Of a DNA stretch of 64,000 bases, positions 16,433-25,485 are shown piece after piece; positions within the stretch are counted from its first letter, which is position 1, and each line of letters opens with the position of its first letter. A program made the translations under genes and the position numbers. The stretch comes from CAYTGR01 sp964437445 (GTDB lineage: Bacteria; Chloroflexota; Anaerolineae; B4-G1; SLSP01). Where the stretch lies: positions 1 to 64,000 of the forward strand of contig CAYTGR010000017.1 in the NCBI GenBank assembly GCA_964437445.1, in the 5' to 3' direction. The notes under the pieces are model-generated. The model saw nothing but the letters and a program-made list of their open reading frames with translations, ran no database searches and had not been told where the DNA came from.

Positions 16433-17344
16433 CTACCCGGCCGGTAGTTGCACAACCTCGGCCTGCACATCGGCCAGCGTCCGCTTCACGAACGCCGCCA
16501 GCACCTCTTTCGGGCCGACTTCCACGAAACGGTCCACGCCATGCGCCCTCAGCCAGAGCAGGCTCTCGCGCCAGCGCACCGGCGAGGTCAGCTGCCGGGT
16601 GAGCACGGCCCGGATCTCGGCCGGATCATGCAAGGGCGCAGCGGTCGCGTTGAAGACCACCGGGATCTGCGGCGTGCGCAACGCGACTGCCGCCAGCACG
16701 GCTGCCAATCCGGCCTCCGCCGGCGCCATCAGCGGGCTATGGCCGCCAATGCTCAGCGCCAGCCGGGTCACGCGGCGAATGCCGTGGGTGGCGGCCCGGC
16801 GAGTGGCCTCGTCAATCGCCGCTGCCGTCCCAGAGAGCACCAGCTGCCCGGGGCAGTTATCGTTGGCCACGACCAGTGTCTCCCCTGTGGCGGCCTGCGT
16901 CTCGGCGCAGAGCGCCTGGGCGGCTTCCGGCGTCGCGCCCAGCAGGGCCGCCATCGCGCCGGGGGTCTCGCGCCCGGCTTGAGCCATCAGCCGGCCACGC
17001 TCTGTCACCACGTGCAGCCCGTCGGCAAATGTCAAAGCGCCCGCTGCGACCAGCGCAGCAAACTCGCCCAGGCTATGCCCGGCGATGAAGGCCGGAGGCT
17101 CCGGCCAGCGCTCTTGTACCGCGGCCCACAGCGCCAGCTCGGTGGTGAACAGCGCCGGCTGCGTGAACTCGGTCTGGTCCAGCGTTTCAGCCGGCCCCTC
17201 AAAGCAGAGCCGGCTGAGGGCATAGCCCAGCAGCGCATCGGCCTGCTCGTAGACCAGGCGGGCCGCGGGGACGGCCTGGTACCAGGCCGCACCCATGCCC
17301 ACAAACTGGGCTCCCTGACCGGTGAAGAGGAAAGCTGTGCTCAT
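16433..17344 (-). CDS. fabD: Malonyl-CoA:ACP transacylase
   Basis: The 303-aa protein transfers malonyl from CoA to acyl carrier protein, supplying the elongation unit for FabG and the condensing enzymes. It has FLFTGQGAQ at the N-terminus, the nucleophile S91 in GHSLGE and the catalytic H202 in GGHSPLM. It is of normal length. The ribosome binding site is weak. No acpP, fabF or plsX lies next to it, so the fatty-acid genes are split across the genome. Confidence 0.93.
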   Translation of the reverse strand: MSTAFLFTGQGAQFVGMGAAWYQAVPAARLVYEQADALLGYALSRLCFEGPAETLDQTEFTQPALFTTELALWAAVQERWPEPPAFIAGHSLGEFAALVAAGALTFADGLHVVTERGRLMAQAGRETPGAMAALLGATPEAAQALCAETQAATGETLVVANDNCPGQLVLSGTAAAIDEATRRAATHGIRRVTRLALSIGGHSPLMAPAEAGLAAVLAAVALRTPQIPVVFNATAAPLHDPAEIRAVLTRQLTSPVRWRESLLWLRAHGVDRFVEVGPKEVLAAFVKRTLADVQAEVVQLPAG

Positions 17345-17415
17345 GTTATGGAGTGATCAAGGGTGAGGGCGCAGCGAACTGTTAATAAGGGCTGCTGCGC
17401 ACCGGACCCGATGCC

Positions 17416-17619
17416 CTATTTCTCTTTCTTGCTCTTCTCTTTGAGATCCAACACTTGGGCGCGGCGATAGGTACCGCATTTGGGGCAGACGTGGTAGGGC
17501 AACACGGCCTCGCCGCACTGCGGGCAGTGAGTCAGCTCCGGCAATTCCATCCGGTAAGCATTGGCGCGGCGGCGATCCCGGCGCCCGCGCGATAATCTTC
17601 GCTTTGGCTGAGGTGTCAT
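17416..17619 (-). CDS. rpmF: Ribosomal protein L32
   Basis: The 67-aa protein has the basic L32 N-terminus (PKRRLSRGRRDRRRAN) and a zinc ribbon CPQC...CPKC (HCPQCGEAVLPYHVCPKCG). It is the first gene of the fatty-acid operon, the usual rpmF-fab linkage that couples ribosome and membrane synthesis. A near-consensus promoter lies upstream at 17692-17719. Confidence 0.95.
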   Translation of the reverse strand: MTPQPKRRLSRGRRDRRRANAYRMELPELTHCPQCGEAVLPYHVCPKCGTYRRAQVLDLKEKSKKEK

Positions 17620-17657
17620 GGTTTTTGTTACTCCCTTTTACTTCATAATGATGCAAC

Positions 17658-17682
17658 GTTGGCGGTCTGACAAGCCGCCAAC
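17658..17682 (-). promoter_or_regulatory. Leader hairpin upstream of rpmF
   Basis: GTTGGCGG (17658-17665) and CCGCCAAC (17675-17682) form an 8-bp stem with a 9-nt loop, between the promoter and the rpmF start. It could be a regulatory leader or the end of the upstream coiled-coil gene's transcript. Confidence 0.45.
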
Positions 17683-17691
17683 GCAAGCCCC

Positions 17692-17719
17692 ATTATACGA
17701 AGAAGGGGCGTTCTGTCAA
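17692..17719 (-). promoter_or_regulatory. Strong sigma70-type promoter of the rpmF-fabD-fabG-asp23-nusB operon
   Basis: On the minus strand TTGACA (17714-17719) and TATAAT (17692-17697) both match consensus in all six positions with a 16-nt spacer. The -35 box overlaps the stop codon of the upstream gene. Confidence 0.8.
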
Positions 17720-18192
17720 ACCCCTTCGCCGCCCTTGAGCCGCTTTTCGCGATCAACCTCCAACTTTTGCAGGCCGTTCTCCACTACCCGCAGGAGACGG
17801 GTCAGCTCTTCCTGGAGCTGGCTGAGCACGTTGAAGGCATATTCGTCCGCGTCGTTGCGCAGGGCGGCGGCGTCCTGGTCGGCCCGCTGGCGGATGCTTG
17901 CCGCCTGCTGTTTGGCCTCCTGCACGATGCGGTGCTCGGCGGCCTGACGTTGGGCTTCAGCCTGCGCCTCGGCGACGAGCCGGGCGCTCTCCTGCCGGGC
18001 CTGCGCCAACAGGGCCTCGCGTTGCTGGACGATTTCTTTGGCCTGTCTCACTTCGGCGGGAATGGCCTCGCGCAGCTGCGCGATCTGAGTGCGCGCGCCC
18101 TCCTCGCCGACCGCCCGGTTGCCAAAGGGCAGGCGGGTGCTCTCCTCCAGGATGTATTGCTCCAGCCGTTGAATCAGGAACTCCAGGTCCAT
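17716..18192 (-). CDS. Coiled-coil protein
   Basis: The protein has 158 aa. It has a short N-terminal segment (MDLEFLIQRLEQYILEES..PFGNRAVGEEG) followed by about 110 residues of Ala/Gln/Glu-rich heptads (VRQAKEIVQQREALLAQARQ and onward), like ATP synthase subunit b or DivIVA-type rods but without a transmembrane helix. AAGGAGG precedes the ATG at 18192. It lies downstream of coaD and probably belongs to the recG-coaD transcript. A scaffold role in division or envelope work is possible but not shown. Confidence 0.65.
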   Translation of the reverse strand: MDLEFLIQRLEQYILEESTRLPFGNRAVGEEGARTQIAQLREAIPAEVRQAKEIVQQREALLAQARQESARLVAEAQAEAQRQAAEHRIVQEAKQQAASIRQRADQDAAALRNDADEYAFNVLSQLQEELTRLLRVVENGLQKLEVDREKRLKGGEGV

Positions 18193-18233
18193 CGTCGCCT
18201 CCTTATGCTGTGGCAGGTTTAAATCGTCCCTTC

Positions 18234-18764
18234 TCAATCGCGGAGGGAGACGACCGTTACCGGCGGATCCTGGCTACGCAGGAGTTCTTTCTTGCTCAGC
18301 AGGGCCCGGTAGACCGGTGGGGGCACCATGGCCGTCACATCTCCGCCCGACATGAAAATCTCTTTGACGATGCTGGCGCTAAGGAAAGCGTACCGTTCAT
18401 GGGTCATCAGACAGACGGTCTCAATCTCTGGCGCTAACTGGTGATTGGTGAGTGCCATCTGGTATTCCAGCTCAAAATCCGAGATCACGCGCAAGCCCCG
18501 CACCAGGGCCTGCGCTCCAATGGATTTAGCGAAAGCAACGGTCAGGCCGTTGTAAAGGGAGACTTCAATGTTCGGTGCATCCTGGAGCACCTCGCGGACC
18601 AGCGCCAGCCGTTCCGGGGCCGAAAAGAGCAGCGTCTTGTTCGGGCGTTCGTAAACGGCAACGACGAGCCGGTCAAACAACAGGGCGGCCCGCCGGGCAA
18701 TGTCTTGATGTCCGCAGTGGATGGGGTCAAACGTTCCAGGGTAGACCGCTAAACGCTGGTTCAA
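18234..18764 (-). CDS. coaD: Pantetheine-phosphate adenylyltransferase
   Basis: The 176-aa protein catalyses the fourth step of coenzyme A synthesis, 4'-phosphopantetheine + ATP to dephospho-CoA. The nucleotidyltransferase motif GTFDPIHCGH spans 10-19; RPNKTLLFS, NGLTVAFAKSIGAQALVRGLR and FLSASIVKEI follow as in CoaD. The start is TTG at 18764, overlapping the recG stop (TTGA), with GGAG just upstream inside recG. The C-terminus is about 12 residues longer than usual. Translational coupling with recG is expected. Confidence 0.93.
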   Translation of the reverse strand: MNQRLAVYPGTFDPIHCGHQDIARRAALLFDRLVVAVYERPNKTLLFSAPERLALVREVLQDAPNIEVSLYNGLTVAFAKSIGAQALVRGLRVISDFELEYQMALTNHQLAPEIETVCLMTHERYAFLSASIVKEIFMSGGDVTAMVPPPVYRALLSKKELLRSQDPPVTVVSLRD

Positions 18765-21208
18765 CTTAACTCCCCTTCGCGGTGCCAGAATTGAGCCACC
18801 CGTTGGGCGAGCGGCTGGTGTTCCGGTTGTGTCAGCTCGGGATCCTCGGCCAACAGCCGGGCGGCCACGTCACGGACGGTGTGCAGGAGCCGGGTATCGG
18901 CCCAGGTCGCCATTGGCAATTCGGGGAACCCGCTTTGCTGGGTGCCCAAAAATTCGCCCGGGCCGCGCATCTCCAGGTCCTTTTGCGCCAGGACAAAGCC
19001 GTCGGTCGTGGTCTCCACGGCCTTGAGCCGCTCCAGCGCTTCCGGTGAGGGGGTATCGGAGAGCAGCAAGCAGTACGACTGGGCGGCCCCGCGTCCCACC
19101 CGGCCGCGGAATTGGTGCAGCTGCGCCAGGCCGAAACGTTCAGCCCCTTCAATCAACATCACGGTGGCGTTGGGGACGTCAATCCCCACCTCCACGACCG
19201 AGGTGGCCACCAGGATGTGCAGTTCGCCGCGGACGAAGGCCGCCATGACCTGCTCTTTCTCATCCGCCGGCAGCTGGCCGTGCAACAGTCCCAGCCGCAG
19301 CTCGGGGAAGATGTCGCGCTGGAGCCGCAGATGCTCTTCCACGGCGGCTTTGGCGTCAATTTTCTCGGAGCTTTCCACCAGCGGGCAGATGATGAAAGCT
19401 TGATGGCCGGCCTGGATTTGAGAGCGGATGAAGGCATACGCCCGTTCCCGTTCCCGGGGTTGCAGCACCCGGGTCTGAATGGGCTGGCGACCGGGCGGCA
19501 TTTCGTCCAATACGGAAACATCCAGGTGCCCCCAAAAAGTCAACTCCAGGGAGCGGGGGATGGGGGTGGCGGTCATCACCAACAGGTGCGGGTTGTAGCC
19601 CTTCTGGCGAAGGGCGCCCCGCTGTTCCACGCCGAAGCGGTGTTGCTCGTCAATCACGATCAGTGCCAGATTGCGGAAGGTGACTTTGTTCTGGATGAGC
19701 GCGTGGGTGCCGACCACCAGCGGCAGGGAGCCGTCGGCCAGTCCGGCGTAGAGCTCTTCCCGCTCGGCGGCGGTGGTGCTGCCGGTCAGCAGCCGCAGGG
19801 TGGGCTGTGGTTCTGGGAAGGTAGCGAACAGACGAGTCAGGTTCTTGTAGTGCTGCTCGGCCAGGATTTCAGTGGGAGCCATCAACGCGGCTTGATAGCC
19901 GGCCGCGGCGGCCGCGGCCATCAAGAGCGCGGCGACCACTGTCTTGCCGGAGCCGACGTCGCCCTGCAGGAGACGGTTCATCGGCTGCCCGGAGACCAGA
20001 TCGGCCAGCATCTCATCCAGGGAGCGACGCTGGGCGCCGGTGAGGGCATAGGGCAGGCCGGCTGTCCACGCTTCCATCTGCTCCGGCGTGAGCCGAATCT
20101 CCGGTCCCGGTTCGGATTTCCAGATCAGCTTTTGGCGCAGCAGCCCCAGTTGCAGGTAGAGCGCTTCTTCAAAAGCGAGACGCCTCCGGGCCGCGCTCAG
20201 ATGCTCCTGGTTGTCGGGGAAATGGATGCCCCACAAAGCCCGTTGGAGCGGGAGCAGCGTGTGCGCTCCCCGGAGCGCCGCTGGCAGGGGGTCACCTATC
20301 CGCCCGGCCCAGGCCGCGAGGGCCTGTTCTATCATCTGCCGCAGCCACGGTTGGGTGAGCCCTTCGGTCAGGGGATAGATGGGGACGACGCGGGCCGTGT
20401 TCAGGCTTTTGCGCTCTACCGGCTCCCAATCCGGCGCATTCATGGTCAGCCGGCCCAGATACTCGTCTACTTTGCCGCTGACGACGATCTGCATCCCCGG
20501 CCGGATACGGCTCTCCAGGTCATGCCGGTTAAACCAGGTCAACTCCATCATCCCGGTGTTGTCAGAGATCGTGGCGTGAAACAGGTATTTGCCGGTGCGA
20601 GTTTGCCGTCCGCCGGCGTCCCACACGGTGGCGATTACGCTGACCGTTTCGCCGTATTTGAGGTGGTCAATGGTGCGCAGCTGCGAATAATCTTCGTAGC
20701 GGCGCGGGTAGAAGAAGAGCAGATCGCGGATGGTCCGCACGTTCAATTTTGCCAGCAGCTCGGCCCGTTTGCGCCCGACGCCGGAGAGCGTCTCTACCGG
20801 GGCGGCCAACCCGCGTCCGGCCGGTTGGGCGGCCCGGGGTGAGGGCGTGGGCCGGCCTGGCTCAGGGGGCGGTGGCGGCGTGGGGACCGGCGCCGTTGCC
20901 GGCGGCGCAGGGGGCACTGGCAGGGAAGGTGGCAGGGAGGGACTCGCCGCTGGGGGGCCGGCCTGCAACGTTTCCCACAGTGCCTGCATCGCTGCCTGGC
21001 GCGCTTCTGGTTGGAGGCTGCTGTAAGCACGCAACCGGTCGGTGACCTCCAACACCCAGGCCCGTTGCTCCTCGCCGTAGGCTTCGCTGGCCTGCTTCAG
21101 CCAGGTTTCGGCATAGCGGGCCAGGCCTCCCCCTACCGCTTTGTCCCGAAAATCGTATTCCTCCTCCAGGTGGAGAATTTTTTGCAATGTTTCCAAAGGT
21201 TTGGGCAT
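18761..21208 (-). CDS. recG: ATP-dependent DNA helicase RecG
   Basis: The 815-aa protein is a branched-DNA translocase that remodels stalled replication forks. Residues 1-95 are a helical extension and 96-130 a Pro/Ala-rich linker absent from standard RecG. The wedge domain follows (LSGVGRKRAELLAKLNVRTIRDLLFFYPRRYEDYS). The helicase core has GDVGSGKT near 421, DEQH near 519, and QFRGRVGRGAAQSYCLL as motif VI. The N-terminal extension with a flexible linker explains the extra 120 residues compared with the usual 690. It is followed by coaD with a 4-nt overlap. Confidence 0.93.
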   Translation of the reverse strand: MPKPLETLQKILHLEEEYDFRDKAVGGGLARYAETWLKQASEAYGEEQRAWVLEVTDRLRAYSSLQPEARQAAMQALWETLQAGPPAASPSLPPSLPVPPAPPATAPVPTPPPPPEPGRPTPSPRAAQPAGRGLAAPVETLSGVGRKRAELLAKLNVRTIRDLLFFYPRRYEDYSQLRTIDHLKYGETVSVIATVWDAGGRQTRTGKYLFHATISDNTGMMELTWFNRHDLESRIRPGMQIVVSGKVDEYLGRLTMNAPDWEPVERKSLNTARVVPIYPLTEGLTQPWLRQMIEQALAAWAGRIGDPLPAALRGAHTLLPLQRALWGIHFPDNQEHLSAARRRLAFEEALYLQLGLLRQKLIWKSEPGPEIRLTPEQMEAWTAGLPYALTGAQRRSLDEMLADLVSGQPMNRLLQGDVGSGKTVVAALLMAAAAAAGYQAALMAPTEILAEQHYKNLTRLFATFPEPQPTLRLLTGSTTAAEREELYAGLADGSLPLVVGTHALIQNKVTFRNLALIVIDEQHRFGVEQRGALRQKGYNPHLLVMTATPIPRSLELTFWGHLDVSVLDEMPPGRQPIQTRVLQPRERERAYAFIRSQIQAGHQAFIICPLVESSEKIDAKAAVEEHLRLQRDIFPELRLGLLHGQLPADEKEQVMAAFVRGELHILVATSVVEVGIDVPNATVMLIEGAERFGLAQLHQFRGRVGRGAAQSYCLLLSDTPSPEALERLKAVETTTDGFVLAQKDLEMRGPGEFLGTQQSGFPELPMATWADTRLLHTVRDVAARLLAEDPELTQPEHQPLAQRVAQFWHREGELS

Positions 21209-21265
21209 ACCAGGTCCTGTTTGAGCGTTAGAATAGAGCGCGCTGTCTGACGTTGCTGCGCCCCG

Positions 21266-22111
21266 TCAGGCTGTGACCACCGCCACGCCAATCGCGCCGG
21301 GACCGACGTGAACGCCAAAGGCCGGCGAGACGGCCACGATTGGCACCTCGCCGGCGGGCAGACATTCCTGCACGATGGCCTGGAACCGGGTTTGCAGTTC
21401 CGGTTCCACGCCGCTATGCAACACGGCTGCCCGTTCCAGCGGACAACGCTGGTGGAGCCAATCCGCCAGAGCTTGCAAGGCGCGGTGGTGCGTGCGCACC
21501 CGGCCCAGCAAACTGACTTCGCTATCATGGATGGCGATGAGCGGCTTGATCTGCAACAGATCGCCCATCTTGGCGCGCGCCCAGCCGACTCGCCCGCCCC
21601 GGTGGACATAGTCCAGCGACCTCAGCACGCCGGTCACCGTCGTCCGAGAGCGCATCTTTTGTATCAGCGCGGTGATTTCCGAAACGGAGGCTCCCTGCGC
21701 GGCCGCTTCCGCTGCTGCCACTGCCATCCACCCCAATCCCATCGTGACCTGACCCGTTTCTAACACGTGGACCCGCGCGCCACGCACTTGCTGGCCGGCC
21801 AGCTGGGCATTGCTGGCCACGCTGCTCAGGTTGGATGCGATGAAGAGGCCAACGATGTCGGAGGCCCCGGCTGCGGCCATCTGCTCGTAGACGGCCTGAA
21901 ATTCGGAAGGTGGGGGCGAGGCCGTCCCAAACAGACGCGGCGTCTGCCACAGGCGTTCGTAGAAAGCGGCCCGGTCCAACAATCCATCGTCCCGATAACT
22001 CTCATTGCCGATCAGCAGATAAATGGGAAGCACGGTGATTCCCAGCCGCTGGGCCAAAGCGGTGGGGAGGTCAGAGACGCTGTCAGTGATAATGCGGACC
22101 TGGTTGGCCAT
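21266..22111 (-). CDS. DegV family fatty-acid-binding protein
   Basis: The 281-aa protein starts with the family signature VRIITDSVSDLP and has the second-lobe segment LRSLDYVHRGGRVGWARAKMGDLLQIKPLI. DegV/FakB proteins hold a fatty acid while a FakA kinase phosphorylates it. The fakA-like gene lies two genes upstream at 23022, so a working FakA-FakB set is likely. It is preceded by a second degV gene only 5 nt away. The ribosome binding site is weak, so translation may depend on coupling. Confidence 0.88.
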   Translation of the reverse strand: MANQVRIITDSVSDLPTALAQRLGITVLPIYLLIGNESYRDDGLLDRAAFYERLWQTPRLFGTASPPPSEFQAVYEQMAAAGASDIVGLFIASNLSSVASNAQLAGQQVRGARVHVLETGQVTMGLGWMAVAAAEAAAQGASVSEITALIQKMRSRTTVTGVLRSLDYVHRGGRVGWARAKMGDLLQIKPLIAIHDSEVSLLGRVRTHHRALQALADWLHQRCPLERAAVLHSGVEPELQTRFQAIVQECLPAGEVPIVAVSPAFGVHVGPGAIGVAVVTA

Positions 22112-22116
22112 AGCCG

Positions 22117-22977
22117 TTAGCGCCAGTGACCTTCATAGATGACCATGCCCACCGCGTCAGGCCCCAGATGGGAGGCCAGCACCGGGTCGTAAGTGATGAC
22201 CGGGAATTGCCGGCCGGGTAACACCAGATCCAACCGGCTTTTGAGACCCTGCGCTTCGTCCATGGCCCCGGCTCCATTGTGGAAGATCACCGTTTGTTGA
22301 ATGCGGGTAAACTCTGACGCGAACTCCACCAGCTTGTCCAGCGACTTCTCTGGCGTCCGGCTCTTTTCCAGCGGGTTGATCTCTCCGTCCTCAATCACCA
22401 GAAACGGGTGGATGTTAAGCATCGCGCCGAGGATGGCCTGCGTGGCGCTCAGCTTGCCGCTCGTGTAAAGGTAATCCAGCGTGTGGGTGATCATCACGAC
22501 GTAAATGCGGGGGATCATGCCCCGGATATGCTTGACCACATCACTGACCGGCAGATTCCCCTCTTTGAGCAGCTCGCCGGCCCGTTCTACCAGGATGCCC
22601 AGGCCCACCGAGACGGTCTGCGAATCCATGATGGTGATATCACAACGGCCCATAAAATCGCGCGCCGCGATGCGGGCATTCCGCATGATCGGGCTGAGAT
22701 GGCCGGAGGAGAGGAGCACCAGCATTTTATTGGTGCGATAGAGGGTGCGCTGGAAGACCGCCCGGAAATCGTCGGCCGAGGGGCCGATAATCTCCACCGG
22801 CGTCCGGTGGGCGGCCATCTGGCGGAGCAGATCCAGATGGCCCTCTGTTTGTTGGTCATACAAGAAGTTGCGCCCGCCGGTTTGGGCGACGATGGGCAGT
22901 GAAATGATCCCCAACTCGTGTAAACGGGCCGGAGTGAGGAAAGCGGTACCGTCCGTGATCAATTGTACATTGTTCAT
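22117..22977 (-). CDS. DegV family fatty-acid-binding protein
   Basis: The 286-aa protein has the family pattern VQLITDGTAFL, PSADDFRAVFQRTL, LSSGHLSPIMRNARIAA and LDYLYTSGKLSATQAILGAMLNIHPFLVI. The usual TDSxxD is altered to TDGTAF, so its ligand contacts may differ from those of the neighbour at 21266. Paired FakB proteins often divide saturated and unsaturated fatty acids, and such division is possible here. I chose the ATG at 22977, after GAGTGA, over a GTG three codons earlier. Confidence 0.85.
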   Translation of the reverse strand: MNNVQLITDGTAFLTPARLHELGIISLPIVAQTGGRNFLYDQQTEGHLDLLRQMAAHRTPVEIIGPSADDFRAVFQRTLYRTNKMLVLLSSGHLSPIMRNARIAARDFMGRCDITIMDSQTVSVGLGILVERAGELLKEGNLPVSDVVKHIRGMIPRIYVVMITHTLDYLYTSGKLSATQAILGAMLNIHPFLVIEDGEINPLEKSRTPEKSLDKLVEFASEFTRIQQTVIFHNGAGAMDEAQGLKSRLDLVLPGRQFPVITYDPVLASHLGPDAVGMVIYEGHWR

Positions 22978-23021
22978 GATTGTCACTCAGTGATTATTCC
23001 GTTGTTCTACTGCTGCCTGGA

Positions 23022-24710
23022 TCATTCAATGGAAAATAAATAGGGATAATAAGGCTGTCCGCCGTGAACCACTTCAACTTCCAGATCGGGATGGCGTTCG
23101 GTAAAAGTACGGGCTAACGACTCGGCCTGTTGCTGGTTGACCCCTTCGCCGTAGTAGAACGTGATCAGCTCACGGTCCTCCAGGTCGGCCTTTTCCAGCA
23201 ACTGGACCATCACCTCGGGCACGGAGCGGCCCGCCAGCATCAGTTCCCCATCTAACAGCCCGATGATGTCTCCGTGGTGCACCTCCACACCGTTCAGCGT
23301 CACATCGCGGGTGGCGTGGGTCACGCCGCCGGAGACGATCTGTTGCGCGGCTTGCAGCATGACCTGGACATTGCCGTCCAGCGTGGCCTGCTGGTCCAGC
23401 GCCAGCAGTGCGGCCACGCCCTGGGGGATGCTTTTGGTCGGGACGACGGCGACCTCTTTTTCGCTCACTTGCGCCGCCTGTTCCGCCGCCAGGATAATGT
23501 TCTTGTTGTTCGGCAGAATCACGACCTGGTCGGACGGTACCTGTCGCACCGCCTCCAGAATTTCGGCGGTGCTGGGATTCATCGTCTCGCCCCCGGGGAC
23601 GATGGCCGTTGCGCCCAGGCTGCGGAAGACCTTGTCCAGCCCGTCACCGGCCGAGACGACGACCACGCCGATGGTGGGCGGTTCTGGCGCTACCAGGACC
23701 GCCGGCAGTTCGCTCCCCGGACCAAGCACCGGATGGGCGTCGCGCCCGGCGATGAACTCCTGGTATTGGGCCCGCATGTCTTCTACGACCACGTCGCGCA
23801 GGGCTCCCCATTGCACCCCATAGCTCAGCGCCACACCGGGATCGGGGACGTGAATGTGGACTTTGATGGTCATCGGGTCGCCCACGATCAGGCCGCTTTT
23901 GCCCATGGCGCTGATGTCGGCGCGGATCTGCTCTACGTCCATGTTTTGGCCGACCAGGATGAACTGAACGTCGTAGCTGTATTCGTTAGCTTCCGCCAGA
24001 TCCAATTCGGTCTCGGCCGGTGGTGCCAGGTCCACGACTTGGGCAAAACGTCCGCTATCCTTTTCTTCTACCGGTAAGCCGATCATTTGTCGCCACATCC
24101 CTTCCAGGATCACGACCAGACCCTGACCGCCGGAATCAACCACCCCCGCCTGCTGCAGGACGGGCAGGAGGGCTGGCGTGCGGGCCTCGGCTGCTTTAGC
24201 GCGTTCTACCATCCGTTCAAAGATGCGCACCAGGTCGTCGGTCCGTTTGGCAATTTCCTCGGTTTCATCCGCCACTTCGCGCACGACGGTGAGAATCGTC
24301 CCTTCCACCGGCTTGACCACCCCTTTGTACGCCGTTTCCGCCGCCTCGCGGGTTGCGCCGGCCAGATCGGCGGCCCGTAACACCGGCTTGCTGTCCAGGC
24401 TGCGCGAAAAACCGCGCCAGATCTGCGAAAGGATGACGCCGGAATTGCCGCGTGCCCCCATCAGCGCGCCGTGAGCCACTTTGCCGGACAACCGGCCGAT
24501 GTTATCCTCTTCCAGGTTGATGATTTCGTTCCAGGCCGAAGTCATCGTCAAAGCCATGTTAGTTCCGGTATCGCCGTCTGGTACCGGGAAGACGTTGAGT
24601 GCGTTGATGGCGGCCTGATGCTGGCGCAGCCAGCACAGTGCCGCCCAGATCATCCTTTTAAAATCGTGCCCGTCCAGGGCATAGATCTTAGCTCCTTCTT
24701 GCTTGACCAC
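23022..24710 (-). CDS. FakA-like fatty acid kinase (DhaL/DAK2 domain)
   Basis: The protein has 562 aa. Residues 15-200 are a DhaL-type nucleotide-binding domain with NVFPVPDGDTGTNM at 39-52 and GARGNSGVILSQIWRGF. The middle contains a FakA conserved region (EYSYDVQFILVGQNMDVEQIR...IKVHIHVPDPG), and the C-terminus is DegV-like (ELITFYYGEGVNQQQAESLA). This is the FakA layout, which phosphorylates FakB-bound fatty acids for entry into phospholipid synthesis. The start is GTG with GAGGAAAA upstream. The asp23 gene at 24724 precedes it by 13 nt. Confidence 0.88.
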   Translation of the reverse strand: MVKQEGAKIYALDGHDFKRMIWAALCWLRQHQAAINALNVFPVPDGDTGTNMALTMTSAWNEIINLEEDNIGRLSGKVAHGALMGARGNSGVILSQIWRGFSRSLDSKPVLRAADLAGATREAAETAYKGVVKPVEGTILTVVREVADETEEIAKRTDDLVRIFERMVERAKAAEARTPALLPVLQQAGVVDSGGQGLVVILEGMWRQMIGLPVEEKDSGRFAQVVDLAPPAETELDLAEANEYSYDVQFILVGQNMDVEQIRADISAMGKSGLIVGDPMTIKVHIHVPDPGVALSYGVQWGALRDVVVEDMRAQYQEFIAGRDAHPVLGPGSELPAVLVAPEPPTIGVVVVSAGDGLDKVFRSLGATAIVPGGETMNPSTAEILEAVRQVPSDQVVILPNNKNIILAAEQAAQVSEKEVAVVPTKSIPQGVAALLALDQQATLDGNVQVMLQAAQQIVSGGVTHATRDVTLNGVEVHHGDIIGLLDGELMLAGRSVPEVMVQLLEKADLEDRELITFYYGEGVNQQQAESLARTFTERHPDLEVEVVHGGQPYYPYLFSIE

Positions 24711-24723
24711 TTTATTTTCCTCG

Positions 24724-25080
24724 TTAAATGGTGTTACTCACCCGTAGCGCCTGGACGTGGACGTTGACGGCTGCCACCGGCAATTCTAAGGCCTTTTCCA
24801 CCTGATATTTCACCACGTGCTTGACGCTTTCTGCCACCGTTGCGATTCGGGTCCCATATTCTACCACGACATAGACATCAATCGTGATCTGGCCCTCGTT
24901 GACCTGGACTTCCACGCCGCGCTTACGCTCTGGGGAGAGGAAATCCGCCAGGCCGGTGGCGAAGTTTTTGGGCACAGTCCCGACCACGCCGTAGCAGGTT
25001 TGGACTGCCTCGCTGACGATAGAGGCGATCGCCGCCGGGAAGACTTCAATCTTCCCTTTGGGTTGCACCTTGTCATTCAT
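24724..25080 (-). CDS. Asp23/Gls24 family protein
   Basis: The 118-aa protein has GKIEVFPAAIASIVSEAVQTCYGVVG and VVEYGTRIATVAESVKHVVKYQVEKALELPVAAVNVHV, the standard Asp23 pattern. In many Gram-positive-type genomes rpmB diverges from an asp23-fakA pair exactly as here. GGAGG lies 6 nt before the ATG at 25080. It is paralogous to the gene at 15296. Confidence 0.88.
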   Translation of the reverse strand: MNDKVQPKGKIEVFPAAIASIVSEAVQTCYGVVGTVPKNFATGLADFLSPERKRGVEVQVNEGQITIDVYVVVEYGTRIATVAESVKHVVKYQVEKALELPVAAVNVHVQALRVSNTI

Positions 25081-25221
25081 GCTATTCCTCCTCATCTTCC
25101 AGAATGTCGGGCCAATAGGGCTATTTTACCTCAATTTTCGCCCCAGGGCTATTGCCTGGGGCCTTCAAGGGTCCTTTTTCTCGCGGCACGGGCAGAATAA
25201 AGCCGGTGATTTCCTGGTCGG

Positions 25222-25249
25222 TTGCGTCTTTTTCCCTTTGTGGTATGAT
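25222..25249 (+). promoter_or_regulatory. Promoter of rpmB
   Basis: TTGCGT (25222-25227) and TATGAT (25244-25249) are 16 nt apart, about 33 nt before the rpmB start. Confidence 0.65.
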
Positions 25250-25281
25250 AGTCCCGTTATCGCGATTAGAGAGGTGAAACT

Positions 25282-25464
25282 ATGGCAAAATGTGAAATTT
25301 GCGGCAAAGCCCCCAGCTTCGGGCACAATGTAAGCCACTCCAAGCGGGCCACGTTGCGGATGTTCCGCCCGAACATCCAGCGCAAGCGGGTTCTGGTAGA
25401 TGGGCAACCCCGCCGCATCTACATCTGCACCCGCTGCCTGCGGACTCTGTCCCACGAAGAATAA
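25282..25464 (+). CDS. rpmB: Ribosomal protein L28
   Basis: The 60-aa protein has the L28 signature CEICGKAPSFGHNVSHSKRAT...FRPNIQ and a closing CTRC pair, so it is the zinc-binding form (CxxC at both ends). GAGAGGTGA precedes the ATG. It is transcribed singly between its own promoter and a strong terminator. Confidence 0.96.
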   Translation: MAKCEICGKAPSFGHNVSHSKRATLRMFRPNIQRKRVLVDGQPRRIYICTRCLRTLSHEE

Positions 25465-25485
25465 TCCAGGTCATTTTGCTCCTGA

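Noticed and set aside
19112..20842. Long plus-strand open frame opposite recG
   Set aside because: It is a mirror frame of a highly conserved helicase, has no ribosome binding site and resembles no family.
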